A stretch of 64,000 nt of DNA from Gammaproteobacteria bacterium (GTDB lineage Bacteria; Pseudomonadota; Gammaproteobacteria; Enterobacterales; Permianibacteraceae): positions 372,001 to 436,000 of the forward strand of contig JACPFT010000005.1 of NCBI GenBank assembly GCA_016182845.1. The letters are read 5' to 3'. Shown here piece by piece: positions 8,101 through 16,615 of this stretch (positions are counted from its first letter, which is position 1; the number at the start of each line of letters is the position of its first letter). A program made the position numbers and the translations under genes. The notes beneath the pieces are model-generated. The model had not been told where the DNA came from and searched no databases. It worked only from the letters and a program-made list of their open reading frames with translations.

Positions 8101-9005
8101 GTGTCGCCAAGTTCAAGTTCGGCCGCCTTGGGGTGATTTCCGTCCCCTATGTGTGGATGCTGCTGTTCTTTCTCGTGCCCTTCGGCTTCGTGCTGAAGAT
8201 CAGCTTCGCGGAGATGGCCAACGCCATTCCGCCCTATACCGATCTATACCGGCCGGGGCCGGATGGGGAACCTCAGCTGTTCCTGAATCTCGACAATTAT
8301 CGGTATTTGTTGGAGGACGAGCTCTATGTCTTGTCCTATCTGAATTCCCTGAAGATTGCCGCGATTTCGACGCTGTTGTGCCTGTTGGTGGGCTATCCCA
8401 TGGCCTATGCCATCGCCAATGCCGGCGAGTCCTGGCGCAATGTCTTCCTGATGCTGGTTATCCTGCCCAGCTGGACCTCCTTCCTGATCCGTATCTATGC
8501 CTGGATCGGCATCCTGAAGAACGAGGGCCTGCTCAATAATGCCCTAATGTCGCTGGGTATCATCGACTCGCCCTTGCAGATCCTGCAGACCGATCTGGCG
8601 GTCTATATCGGCATCGTCTATGCCTATCTGCCGTTCATGATCCTGCCGCTGTACACCAACCTGGTGAAGCATGACTACAGCCTGATCGAGGCGGCCCAGG
8701 ACCTGGGTTGCTCGGCCTGGAAGGCGTTTCTACGCATTACCTTGCCCCTGTCCAAGGGCGGGATCGTCGCCGGCTCCATGCTGGTGTTCATTCCGGCCGT
8801 GGGCGAGTTCGTGATCCCGGAACTCCTGGGCGGACCGGACACGCTGATGATCGGCAAGGTGCTCTGGAACGAGTTCAATAGCAATCGCGACTGGCCGGTG
8901 GCCTCGGCGGTGGCCTGCGTGATGCTGGTGGTGTTGATCGTGCCGCTCGTCTTCTTCCAGTACGTCCAGAACAAGGAATTGGCCAAACAGGAGGACGGCA
9001 AATGA
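8097..9005 (+). CDS. potH: Polyamine ABC transporter permease PotH
   Basis: This 302-residue inner-membrane permease has several hydrophobic segments, beginning with VISVPYVWMLLFFLVPFGFV. The binding-protein-dependent transport EAA loop is visible as EAAQDLGCSAWKAFLRITLP, where PotG docks. It overlaps potG at its start and potI at its end by 4 bp each, which gives a coupled potGHI unit. Confidence 0.95.
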   Translation: MSVAKFKFGRLGVISVPYVWMLLFFLVPFGFVLKISFAEMANAIPPYTDLYRPGPDGEPQLFLNLDNYRYLLEDELYVLSYLNSLKIAAISTLLCLLVGYPMAYAIANAGESWRNVFLMLVILPSWTSFLIRIYAWIGILKNEGLLNNALMSLGIIDSPLQILQTDLAVYIGIVYAYLPFMILPLYTNLVKHDYSLIEAAQDLGCSAWKAFLRITLPLSKGGIVAGSMLVFIPAVGEFVIPELLGGPDTLMIGKVLWNEFNSNRDWPVASAVACVMLVVLIVPLVFFQYVQNKELAKQEDGK

Positions 9006-9871
9006 ACAATGGGCGTTCTTCGCGCACCCTCTTGAGCTTCCTGGTCTTCGGCTTCGCCTTCCTCTATGTGCCGATCCTCTTGCTCGTCGTCTATTCCTTC
9101 AACGAGTCGCGCATGGTGACCATCTGGGGCGGCTTCTCCACGAAGTGGTACGGCGCCCTGCTGCAGGATCAGGCCATGCTGGACGCGGCTTGGAAGAGTC
9201 TGCGCCTGGCCTTCACGACCGCCTGCACCTCCCTGGTCATCGGCACGACCGCCGGCCTGGCCCTGACCCGCTTCGGGCGTTTTCGCGGCAAGAGCCTCTT
9301 GGGCGGCTTGATCACGGCGCCCATGGTGATGCCGGAAGTCATCACGGGTCTCGCCCTGCTGCTCTTGTTCGTGACCATGGAGCAGATCTTCGGCTGGCCG
9401 GCGGGGCGGGGCATGACCACCCTGTGGATCGCCCACGTCACCTTCACGTCCTCCTACGTGGCCATCATCATCGCCTCGCGCCTGCGCGAGCTGGACGTGT
9501 CCATCGAGGAAGCGGCACTGGACCTGGGGGCGACGCCTTTCAAGGTGTTCTTCCTGATCACCCTGCCCATCATCGCCCCGGCGATGATGTCCGGCTGGCT
9601 CCTGGCCTTCACGATTTCCCTGGACGATTTAGTGATCTCTTCCTTCGTGTCCGGCCCCAGCTCGACGACCCTGCCCATGGTGGTGTTCTCGTCGGTGCGC
9701 CTGGGACTTTCGCCCAAGATCAATGCCCTGGCCACCATCATCGTCAGCCTGGTGTCCGCAGGCGTGATTCTCTCGGGCATCGTCATGATGCGTCAGGAGA
9801 AGAAGCGTCAGAAGGAAATCGCCCAGGCGATCGAGGACGCCAAGCGCCAGGAGGCGGTGGGTGCGGCCTGA
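9002..9871 (+). CDS. potI: Polyamine ABC transporter permease PotI
   Basis: This 289-residue inner-membrane permease has the EAA loop EEAALDLGATPFKVFFLITL. Hydrophobic segments begin at TLLSFLVFGFAFLYVPILLL. It pairs with PotH to form the membrane channel. The last residues are charged and rich in Lys, Glu and Gln. A strong terminator follows 6 bp after the stop, closing the pot operon. Confidence 0.95.
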   Translation: MNNGRSSRTLLSFLVFGFAFLYVPILLLVVYSFNESRMVTIWGGFSTKWYGALLQDQAMLDAAWKSLRLAFTTACTSLVIGTTAGLALTRFGRFRGKSLLGGLITAPMVMPEVITGLALLLLFVTMEQIFGWPAGRGMTTLWIAHVTFTSSYVAIIIASRLRELDVSIEEAALDLGATPFKVFFLITLPIIAPAMMSGWLLAFTISLDDLVISSFVSGPSSTTLPMVVFSSVRLGLSPKINALATIIVSLVSAGVILSGIVMMRQEKKRQKEIAQAIEDAKRQEAVGAA

Positions 9872-9876
9872 GAGCT

Positions 9877-9902
9877 AAGGGCCTTCGGGCCCTTTGTTTT
9901 TT
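9877..9902 (+). terminator. Terminator of the pot operon
   Basis: The hairpin AAGGGCC-TTCG-GGCCCTT has a UUCG tetraloop and is followed by TGTTTTTT, a textbook intrinsic terminator. Confidence 0.92.
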
Positions 9903-9918
9903 CTCGGGAAAATGACAC

Positions 9919-9948
9919 TTGTTCGCCCGCGAAGCCCTAACGCATAAT
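9919..9948 (+). promoter_or_regulatory. Putative sigma-70 promoter for the M49-type peptidase gene
   Basis: TTGTTC and CATAAT are separated by 18 bp and lie just upstream of the 9990 start, after the pot terminator. The match is moderate. Confidence 0.35.
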
Positions 9949-9989
9949 CGGGCGCATTCGTGCACTGCGCCCCCACCCAAGGATCCCCT

Positions 9990-11636
9990 ATGAAACTGAA
10001 GCTCCTCGCCCTGAGTCTGGCCCTTGGCCTCGCCGCACCGGCTCTGGCCAACGACACCCATCACTACGATCTAGCTGCACAGCGCGCCAAGATCGTGCCG
10101 GTCGAGATGAAGGTCGATGCCGGCTATCTGAGCGCCGAGGAGCGCCAGGTGGTCAACAAGCTGATGCAGGCGGCCCGGCTGATGAGCGAGATCTACCTGC
10201 ATCAGATAAACGAGGACAATCCGGCCACTCGCGCCGCCATCGCCAAGTCCAAGCACGGCCAGCAGAAGCTGATGCTGGACATGTTCGATCTGCATTTCGG
10301 TCCCTGGGATGGTCTGGCCGAGGGTCATGCCTTCTGGGGCCAGGCGAAGAATGCGCCGGGCGCGGCCTTCTACCCGACCGACATGACCAAGGAAGAGTTC
10401 CAGGCCTGGGTGAAGGCCCATCCCCAGGACGAGACGGCATTCACCAGCCTCTATACTGTGATCCGCCGTGACGGCAAGTCGCTCAAGGCCATTCCCTATT
10501 CCAAGCACTATGCCCAGTGGCTGGAGCCGGCGGCCAAGCTGCTGGACGAGGCGGCGGCCATCACCACCAATCCCAGTCTGAAGAAATTCCTGTCCTTGCG
10601 CGCCCAGTCCTTCCGCACGGACGACTATTTCCAGTCGGAACTGGCCTGGATGGACCTGAAGGACACGCCCATCGAGGTCGCCATCGGTCCCTACGAGACC
10701 TATACCGACGGCTTGTTCGGCCAGAAGGCGGCCTTCGAGGCCTTCGTGACCCTGAAGAACCCGGAAGAGTCCAAGCAACTGGATCGCTTCAAGAAATACC
10801 TGCGCGACATGGAGGCTAACCTGCCGGTGGCGGAGAGCTACAAGAACTTCAAGCGCGGCTTCGAATCGCCCATTGCCGTGGCCGATCAGATCCACGGCGG
10901 CGGCGACAATGTGCCGGGCGTGCAGACCATCGCCTTCAACCTGCCCAATGACGAGCGCGTGCGCGAGGCCAAGGGCGCCAAGAAGGTCCTGCTCAAGAAC
11001 GTCATGGAGGCCAAGTTCGAGCGTATCTTGAAGCCCATGGCCGAGCACATCCTGGTGCCGGAACAGGCCAAGCTGCTGGATGCCCATTATTTCGGCATGG
11101 AGGTCCTGTTCCACGAGCTGTCCCATAGCCTGGGTCCCGGCTCCATCGTCAAGAATGGCAAGGCCACGACGGTCGACAAGGAGCTGCAGGAGCTGCACTC
11201 CGGCACCGAAGAAGGCAAGGCCGACGTCATGGGCGTCTACAACCTGCTGTTCCTGATGGACAAGGGCGAGCTGCCCAAGACCGACAAGGAGAAGCTCCTG
11301 GCCACTTACTTCGCCGGCCTGTTCCGCTCCATGCGCTTCGGCATCGACGAGGCCCATGGCCAGGGTGCCGCCTACCAGTACAGCTATCTCAAGGCCAAGG
11401 GCGCATTCAGCCGCGATCCGGCCAGCGGTCTGTACACCATCGACTTCGCCAAGCTGGAAAGCGGGATCCGCGACCTGGTGCACGATATCGTCGTCCTGCA
11501 GGGCGACGGCGATTACGCCGGAACCAAGAAATTCCTCGGCGAGTACGCGCGGATGGACGAGGCGGTGCGCGCCGTCAATGCCAAGCTCGAGCATATCCCG
11601 GTGGATATCCAGCCCAAGTATCCGTCCGCCTTGTAA
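9990..11636 (+). CDS. Exported dipeptidyl-peptidase III-like (M49-type) metallopeptidase
   Basis: This 548-residue protein starts at ATG 9990 behind AAGGA. A signal peptide, MKLKLLALSLALGLAAPALA, ends before NDTHH, so the mature protein is likely periplasmic. The zinc site is visible: HELSH at residues 375-379 (within VLFHELSHSLGPG) and EEGKAD from residue 407, the second motif of M49-like enzymes. Classic DPP III carries the longer HELLGH, so this belongs to the bacterial HEXXH variant of the family. Substrates are unknown. Its stop overlaps the next start by 1 bp (TAATG), implying an operon with the YcaQ-like gene. Confidence 0.82.
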   Translation: MKLKLLALSLALGLAAPALANDTHHYDLAAQRAKIVPVEMKVDAGYLSAEERQVVNKLMQAARLMSEIYLHQINEDNPATRAAIAKSKHGQQKLMLDMFDLHFGPWDGLAEGHAFWGQAKNAPGAAFYPTDMTKEEFQAWVKAHPQDETAFTSLYTVIRRDGKSLKAIPYSKHYAQWLEPAAKLLDEAAAITTNPSLKKFLSLRAQSFRTDDYFQSELAWMDLKDTPIEVAIGPYETYTDGLFGQKAAFEAFVTLKNPEESKQLDRFKKYLRDMEANLPVAESYKNFKRGFESPIAVADQIHGGGDNVPGVQTIAFNLPNDERVREAKGAKKVLLKNVMEAKFERILKPMAEHILVPEQAKLLDAHYFGMEVLFHELSHSLGPGSIVKNGKATTVDKELQELHSGTEEGKADVMGVYNLLFLMDKGELPKTDKEKLLATYFAGLFRSMRFGIDEAHGQGAAYQYSYLKAKGAFSRDPASGLYTIDFAKLESGIRDLVHDIVVLQGDGDYAGTKKFLGEYARMDEAVRAVNAKLEHIPVDIQPKYPSAL

Positions 11637-12874
11637 TGGCCGTGGGCGAATCCCCGCTCAGTCAAAAACAGGCCCGGGCGCTGCATCTGGCGGCGCTCGG
11701 GCTCTTGCATAAACCCCGTCGCAAGGCGGGCAAGGCCGATGTCCTGGCGGCGGTCCGGCGCATGAGCGCCCTGCAGATCGATACCATCCACGTGGTCGCC
11801 CGCAGCCCCTATCTCGTGCTCTGGAGCCGGCTCGGCGATTACGCGCCGGCCTGGCTGGACGAGCTACTCGCCGAGGGCGCCCTGTTCGAATACTGGTCCC
11901 ATGAGGCCTGCTTCCTGCCCCGTGAGGACTACGGCCTGTACCGCCATCGCATGCGCGATCCAGGCAGCATGGGCTGGAAGTACTCCCATGCCTGGATGGC
12001 CGAGCACGGCGAGGCCGTGGCCCGGCTCAAGGAGCATATCCGCGCCAACGGCCCGGTGCGCTCGGCCGATTTCGAGCGCAAGGACGGCCACAAGGGCGGG
12101 GGCTGGTGGAGCTGGAAACCGGAGAAGCGCTCCCTGGAGATCCTATTCACCGCCGGCGAGCTGATGGTGGCGCGAAGACAGGCCTTTCAGCGCGTCTACG
12201 ATCTGCGCGAGCGGGTAATGCCCGACTGGGACGACGCCCGGGATCTGCGCCCGGAGCGCGAGTGCCTGGAGGACTTGTGGTGTCTGGCGGCGAAAGCTCT
12301 GGGCATCGCCAAGGCGTCCTGGCTGGGCGATTACTTTCGTACCGGCGCGGTGGATCGGCGCGTCCCGGATGCGCTTTGCGGGGAAGGGCGGCTCAAGCGA
12401 GTGGCCGTGGACGGTTGGGACGAGCCGGGCTATGTGCATGGCGAAGCCGGCGAGCTGCTCGGACAGGCGCGGGATCATGCCCTCAAGCCCCGCTTGACGA
12501 CGCTGCTGTCGCCCTTCGATCCCCTGGTCTGGGATCGCCGGCGCGCCCGGGAGTTCTTCGGCTTCGATTACCGCCTGGAATGCTACACCCCGGCGGAGAA
12601 GCGCCAGCACGGCTATTTCGTCCTGCCCATCCTGCATGGCGATGCCCTGGCGGGCCGGCTGGACGCCAAGGCGCATCGCGCGGAAGGCCTGTTCGAGGTG
12701 AAGGCCTTGTACCTGGAGCCCGGGACGCGCCAGACTCAGAAGCTGCTCGCCGAGTTGGCGGCGGCCCTAAGGGCCTGCGCCCGCTGGCATGGCTGCGAAC
12801 GGGTGGCGATTAGCGCGGCGCAGCCGGCGGATTTCGGGCGGGCTTTACGGGTGCTTATGGTGGAGAGCGAATGA
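11636..12874 (+). CDS. ycaQ: YcaQ/AlkX-like winged-helix DNA glycosylase
   Basis: This 412-residue protein belongs to the HTH_42 (YcaQ/AlkZ) family. The catalytic-type motif Gln-Ile-Asp (residues 47-49 in LQIDTIHVVARS) is the QxD form seen in E. coli YcaQ (AlkX), which unhooks DNA interstrand crosslinks; the AlkZ branch has QxQ. Further family features are FEYWSHEA, the region HGYFVLPILHGDALAGRLDAK and the C-terminal winged-helix repeats. It acts on damaged DNA in the cytoplasm. It overlaps both neighbours by 1-4 bp, so it is co-translated with a peptidase and a lipoprotein, an unexplained pairing. Confidence 0.85.
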   Translation: MAVGESPLSQKQARALHLAALGLLHKPRRKAGKADVLAAVRRMSALQIDTIHVVARSPYLVLWSRLGDYAPAWLDELLAEGALFEYWSHEACFLPREDYGLYRHRMRDPGSMGWKYSHAWMAEHGEAVARLKEHIRANGPVRSADFERKDGHKGGGWWSWKPEKRSLEILFTAGELMVARRQAFQRVYDLRERVMPDWDDARDLRPERECLEDLWCLAAKALGIAKASWLGDYFRTGAVDRRVPDALCGEGRLKRVAVDGWDEPGYVHGEAGELLGQARDHALKPRLTTLLSPFDPLVWDRRRAREFFGFDYRLECYTPAEKRQHGYFVLPILHGDALAGRLDAKAHRAEGLFEVKALYLEPGTRQTQKLLAELAAALRACARWHGCERVAISAAQPADFGRALRVLMVESE

Positions 12875-13329
12875 TGGCGGGATACAAGGCGATCCTGTGC
12901 ATGATCCTGGGCATCGCGGCGCTGGGGGCCTGTGCCTCGGAGCCCGTGCCAACGGCTGGGGAAGGGGCCGCGAAGGCCGTGCCCGGAACCAAGCCCTTGC
13001 CGGGGCCTAGCCCCGCGCGGCGCCTGCCCGAGCTGTCCCCCGGCCTCAAGGCTCTGACCTTGAGCTGGCAGAATGCCGAACTGACCAATCCCCCGGCGCA
13101 GCTGCTGCGCCATCGCATCGACGGGCGCGATTACTACTACCGGCCCGCGCCCTGCTGCGATTTCTATAGCGAGCTGTACGACGGCGAAGGCCGGCTAGTC
13201 TGTCATCCGGACGGCGGGATCACCGGGCGCGGCGACGGTTCCTGCCCCTGGTTCCGCCAGAAGGCCGGTCAGGGCGAGCGGGTCTGGCGCGATAAGCGGG
13301 ACCGGCGGATGGAGAAGAAGACCCAATGA
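12871..13329 (+). CDS. Small lipoprotein with a DUF6970-like cysteine domain
   Basis: This 152-residue protein has a lipobox, ALGAC, with Cys near position 20, so it is probably lipid-anchored. A proline-rich linker follows. The C-terminal half carries YYYRPAPCCDFYSELYDGEG and CHPDGGITGRGDGSCP, the conserved pattern I associate with DUF6970. Function is unknown. The start at 12871 overlaps the ycaQ stop by 4 bp (a second ATG at 12874 is possible), so it is the last gene of the peptidase-ycaQ operon. Confidence 0.75.
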   Translation: MMAGYKAILCMILGIAALGACASEPVPTAGEGAAKAVPGTKPLPGPSPARRLPELSPGLKALTLSWQNAELTNPPAQLLRHRIDGRDYYYRPAPCCDFYSELYDGEGRLVCHPDGGITGRGDGSCPWFRQKAGQGERVWRDKRDRRMEKKTQ

Positions 13330-13340
13330 TCTTGGCCGGT

Positions 13341-13377
13341 AACCGTTCGTACTTCGACAGGCTCAGTACGAACGGTT
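13341..13377. repeat. Perfect short palindromic repeat (CTTCGACAGGCTCAG family)
   Basis: Perfect 12-bp arms AACCGTTCGTAC/GTACGAACGGTT enclose TTCGACAGGCTCA. It lies between convergent genes, so it may also act as a bidirectional transcript end. Confidence 0.88.
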
Positions 13378-13412
13378 GTGCTTAGGGAAACTTTGAAAAA
13401 GTCAGTGGTACC

Positions 13413-14240
13413 TTAGTACACCGTCGCCGTGGCCTGGACGAAGGAATAGAAGAACACGGCATTCGGGTCGCTCTGCACCCGCTTCAGCTCGTCGGTCATC
13501 TTCTCCACCAGCTCGGCCGTCACCGCCTGTTTCTGGATCAGCTGATCGGCGGCGGAGAGCAGCAGCTCGGTCCAGTAGGCGATGATTTCCTGGCGCTTGT
13601 CCGGGTTGCGGTTGTCCAGATGCCAGGTCTTCACTTCCGTGCGCACGTCCCGGTAGCCCAGGGCCAGGAGCATGTTGCCGAGCTTGGCGCCCACGAAGGG
13701 ATCGCCGCCCACTTCCAGCTGGTGATCGTTGAAAGCCACCCAGTACTTGTTGAGATTGGGCGAATAAGGATCCAGGAAGAAGGAAGAGTTCAGCACCTCG
13801 GTGATGAAGACCCGCGCACCCGGCTGCAGGACGCGGCGCACTTCCGAGAGCACGCGCAGCGGGTTGGGCACGTGCTCCAGTACCCAGCACAGGAACGCGC
13901 CGTCGAAGCTGCGCGGCTTGAAGCCCATGTTGGTGGCATCCATGTGCTGCAGCTGGTAGCGGCCATCGGTATAGGGCAGGCTGGCCAGGTTCGCGGACGC
14001 GGCGGCCAGCTGTTTCTCGCTGAAGTCGATGCCGGTGATATGGAGATCCGGGAAGCGGCGCAACAGGACCTCGGTTTGCGCACCGACGCCGCAGCCCACC
14101 TCCAGGATGTTGCCGGCATGGGAAAAGTCGATGTCCCGGTACACGATCTGCTCGGAGAAACGCGCCTGTTTGCGCAAGCGCTCCTGCTCCGTCGAGGAGA
14201 AGCCGTGAATATAGGGAAAGTCCGAAGTCTTGGTGGTCAT
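13413..14240 (-). CDS. Class I SAM-dependent methyltransferase
   Basis: This 275-residue protein has motif I ILEVGCGVGAQT near residue 45, the acidic end of strand 2 in ITGIDFSEKQL, and FDGAFLCWVLEHVPNP as the post-II/III region, so it binds SAM. The C-terminal part (residues 180-270) is helical and contains LLSAADQLIQKQ. The fold is that of small-molecule or ubiquinone-type methyltransferases, but the substrate cannot be inferred. It is monocistronic and convergent with the lipoprotein operon. Confidence 0.8.
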   Translation of the reverse strand: MTTKTSDFPYIHGFSSTEQERLRKQARFSEQIVYRDIDFSHAGNILEVGCGVGAQTEVLLRRFPDLHITGIDFSEKQLAAASANLASLPYTDGRYQLQHMDATNMGFKPRSFDGAFLCWVLEHVPNPLRVLSEVRRVLQPGARVFITEVLNSSFFLDPYSPNLNKYWVAFNDHQLEVGGDPFVGAKLGNMLLALGYRDVRTEVKTWHLDNRNPDKRQEIIAYWTELLLSAADQLIQKQAVTAELVEKMTDELKRVQSDPNAVFFYSFVQATATVY

Positions 14241-14417
14241 GCTGCACTCCCGTTAAGCGGGGCGGATGATAGCAGTGCGATCCGGCCTTCATTAGTCACT
14301 GTTGTTATAAACTAATTTCAAGCCGGGATCGGGCGGACCCGCTTTTCCCCTCGCCTTGTCCTATACTCACTGGCGAGGTTTGTCCCACCAACGCCAAGCC
14401 GTTTCGCCCTCGAAGAA

Positions 14418-15623
14418 GTGGATGCACGAATGCCCGAACTGTTAGTGACTCGCCTCCCGGTGTATGCGCCGGATCTGAAAGTCAGCGCCTATTTCCTCCG
14501 TTCGGATTACCAAGAGTCCGCGCCCGATCAACCCTTCGACGTGGCCAATGCCCATGTGCTGATCGCGGCCCTGACGCGCCCGGATCTGACCGAAGTCGAT
14601 GCCCAGCCTTATTACATCGCCCTGTCCAAGTCCTTGTTGGACCAGGATTACCTTTCTCTCCTGCCCAAGGAGCGCTTCTCCATCGTACTGCCGTTCCAGG
14701 AGTTGGACGGCGCCTGCATCGACCAGATGACGGCCCTGAGCCAGAAGGGCTACCAGTTCGCCATCAGCGATTTCGAGCTGAACGCCGACTCGCGCCGGGC
14801 CCTGTTCGTGGTGAGCGGGTTGTTTGTCGGCGCCATGGCGTCCGATGCCGAGATCCGCAAGATCCTGACCGAGGCCAAGCGCTTCGATATTCCGGTGATC
14901 GCCACGGGCATCGACGATCATGCCCTGCTCAAGCGCATGCGCGAGTTGAAGGTCGGCGGCTACATGGGCGATTTCTTGACCAAGCCGGATCTGTTCACGC
15001 CCATCAGTGAGGCCTCCAACCGGCTGATCGTCTACAAGCTGCTGGAGGCGCTGCAGGATCCGAACGTGTCCTTCGACGTGCTAGAGGCCCTGCTGGTCAA
15101 GGACAACAGGCTCAGTTACAAGTTGTTGAAAGTGCTGAATTCGCCCCAGTACGCCTCGGCGGGGCGCAAGGTGACCTCGCTGCGCGACATGTTCATGCTC
15201 ATGGGTCTGGATTCCCTAAAGTCCTGGGCCACCCTGATCGCCCTGACCAATATCGAGGACAAGCCCTACGAGCTGATGGTGGCGACCATGCTGCGCGCCA
15301 AGATGGCCCAACGCATGGCGGAAGTCCTGGGCATCGAGACCCCGGAGGCGGCCTTCATGACCGGCCTCTTGTCGACCCTGGATGCCCTTCTGGATAAGGA
15401 GATCGTCGATGTCCTGGACGAGCTGCCCATCGGCGCCGCCGTCAAGGACGCCCTGTTGCAGCATGCCGGTCCCCTGGGCAGCATCCTGCGCGACGTCATC
15501 AACTACGAGCGGGGCAACTGGGAAGCCCTGAACGGCAGCCTGCTGGCACGCGACGATTACCGCCGGCTGTATACCGAGAGCGTGATCTGGGCCAGTAAGC
15601 TCTGTGCGACGCTGACGACTTGA
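14418..15623 (+). CDS. EAL-HDOD (YuxH-like) signalling protein with degenerate EAL domain
   Basis: This 401-residue protein has an N-terminal EAL-like domain (about 1-200) that lacks the Glu-Ala/Val-Leu catalytic signature, so it is probably not an active c-di-GMP phosphodiesterase. The C-terminal HDOD domain (about 200-400) contains LLVKDNRLSYKLLKVLNSPQ and LRDMFMLMGLDSLKSWATL, typical of YuxH/CdgJ-type proteins that influence motility. The GTG at 14418 is listed; an in-frame ATG at 14430 (MPELLVTRLPVY) is an equally plausible start. It is followed closely by the MoxR operon. Confidence 0.83.
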   Translation: MDARMPELLVTRLPVYAPDLKVSAYFLRSDYQESAPDQPFDVANAHVLIAALTRPDLTEVDAQPYYIALSKSLLDQDYLSLLPKERFSIVLPFQELDGACIDQMTALSQKGYQFAISDFELNADSRRALFVVSGLFVGAMASDAEIRKILTEAKRFDIPVIATGIDDHALLKRMRELKVGGYMGDFLTKPDLFTPISEASNRLIVYKLLEALQDPNVSFDVLEALLVKDNRLSYKLLKVLNSPQYASAGRKVTSLRDMFMLMGLDSLKSWATLIALTNIEDKPYELMVATMLRAKMAQRMAEVLGIETPEAAFMTGLLSTLDALLDKEIVDVLDELPIGAAVKDALLQHAGPLGSILRDVINYERGNWEALNGSLLARDDYRRLYTESVIWASKLCATLTT

Positions 15624-15694
15624 TCCGCCAGAGCCTGGCCGGAGCCCATGTCCGGTCGCTGTCAGCTTGCCTTGAACCCGACCGAGCCCCATCC

Positions 15695-16615
15695 ATGGCT
15701 AACGCCTTCATCGAGCCCATCGTCAAGAGCCTGAGCCAGGTGATCCTGGGCAAGGAGCCGCAGATCCGCCTGGCCCTGGCCTGCTTGCTGGCACGTGGCC
15801 ATCTCCTGCTGGAGGATCTGCCCGGCATGGGCAAGACCACCCTGGCCCAAGGGCTGGCACGCTGCCTAGGCCTGGGCTTCCAGCGCCTGCAGTTCACTTC
15901 CGACCTGCTGCCCTCGGACATCCTGGGGGTCGCCGTCTACCGGCGCGACACGGAGAGCTTCCAGTTCCACCCGGGGCCCATCTTCCACCAACTGATCCTG
16001 GTGGACGAAGTGAACCGGGCGACGCCCAAGACCCAGAGCGCCCTCCTGGAAGCCATGGAGGAGCACCAGGTCAGCCTGGACGGCGTGACCCATCGCCTAC
16101 CCGAGCCCTTCTTCGTCATCGCGACTCAGAACCCGGCCTACCAGATCGGCACCTTCCCCCTGCCGGAATCCCAGCTAGACCGCTTCATGATGCGTATCGA
16201 GCTGGGTTATCCGGATCCGCGCATGGAGCGCGAGCTGCTCAAGGGCCGCAACCGCCGGGAGGTGGCCGCCGAGCTGCCGGCCTGCCTGGATAAGGCGAGC
16301 CTTCAGGCTCTACAAGACCGGGTTCCCGAGCTGACGGTCAGCGAGCTGTTGCTGGACTATATCCTGGCCCTGGTGGCGCACACGCGCAGCGCGCCCCAGG
16401 TGGCCCACGGCCTGAGCCCGCGCGCCGGGCTCGCCCTGCTGCGAGCCGCTCAAGGCTATGCCCTGGTCCACGGCCGCGATTACGTGCTGCCCGAGGACGT
16501 GCAGGCGGTATTCCCCGCCGTGGCCGGCCACCGCCTGCGGCCCCAGGGCGCCGAGGGCCATGGGGATCAGGCCCTGGCGCAGCGCCTGATGCAGGCGGTT
16601 CCGGTTCCGGTCTGA
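15695..16615 (+). CDS. MoxR-family AAA ATPase
   Basis: This 306-residue AAA+ ATPase has Walker A LPGMGKTTLA, Walker B LILVDEVNRA, and the sensor region FFVIATQNPAYQIGTFPLPE. The ATG at 15695 is chosen because MANAFIEPIVKSLSQVILGKE matches the family N-terminus; in-frame upstream codons overlap the HDOD gene. MoxR ATPases act as chaperones for VWA or DUF58 partners. The stop overlaps the DUF58 start (TGATG). Confidence 0.92.
   Translation: MANAFIEPIVKSLSQVILGKEPQIRLALACLLARGHLLLEDLPGMGKTTLAQGLARCLGLGFQRLQFTSDLLPSDILGVAVYRRDTESFQFHPGPIFHQLILVDEVNRATPKTQSALLEAMEEHQVSLDGVTHRLPEPFFVIATQNPAYQIGTFPLPESQLDRFMMRIELGYPDPRMERELLKGRNRREVAAELPACLDKASLQALQDRVPELTVSELLLDYILALVAHTRSAPQVAHGLSPRAGLALLRAAQGYALVHGRDYVLPEDVQAVFPAVAGHRLRPQGAEGHGDQALAQRLMQAVPVPV

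Noticed and set aside
15620-15694. Upstream start for the MoxR ATPase
   Set aside because: It would overlap the HDOD gene and add 25 residues absent from the family.
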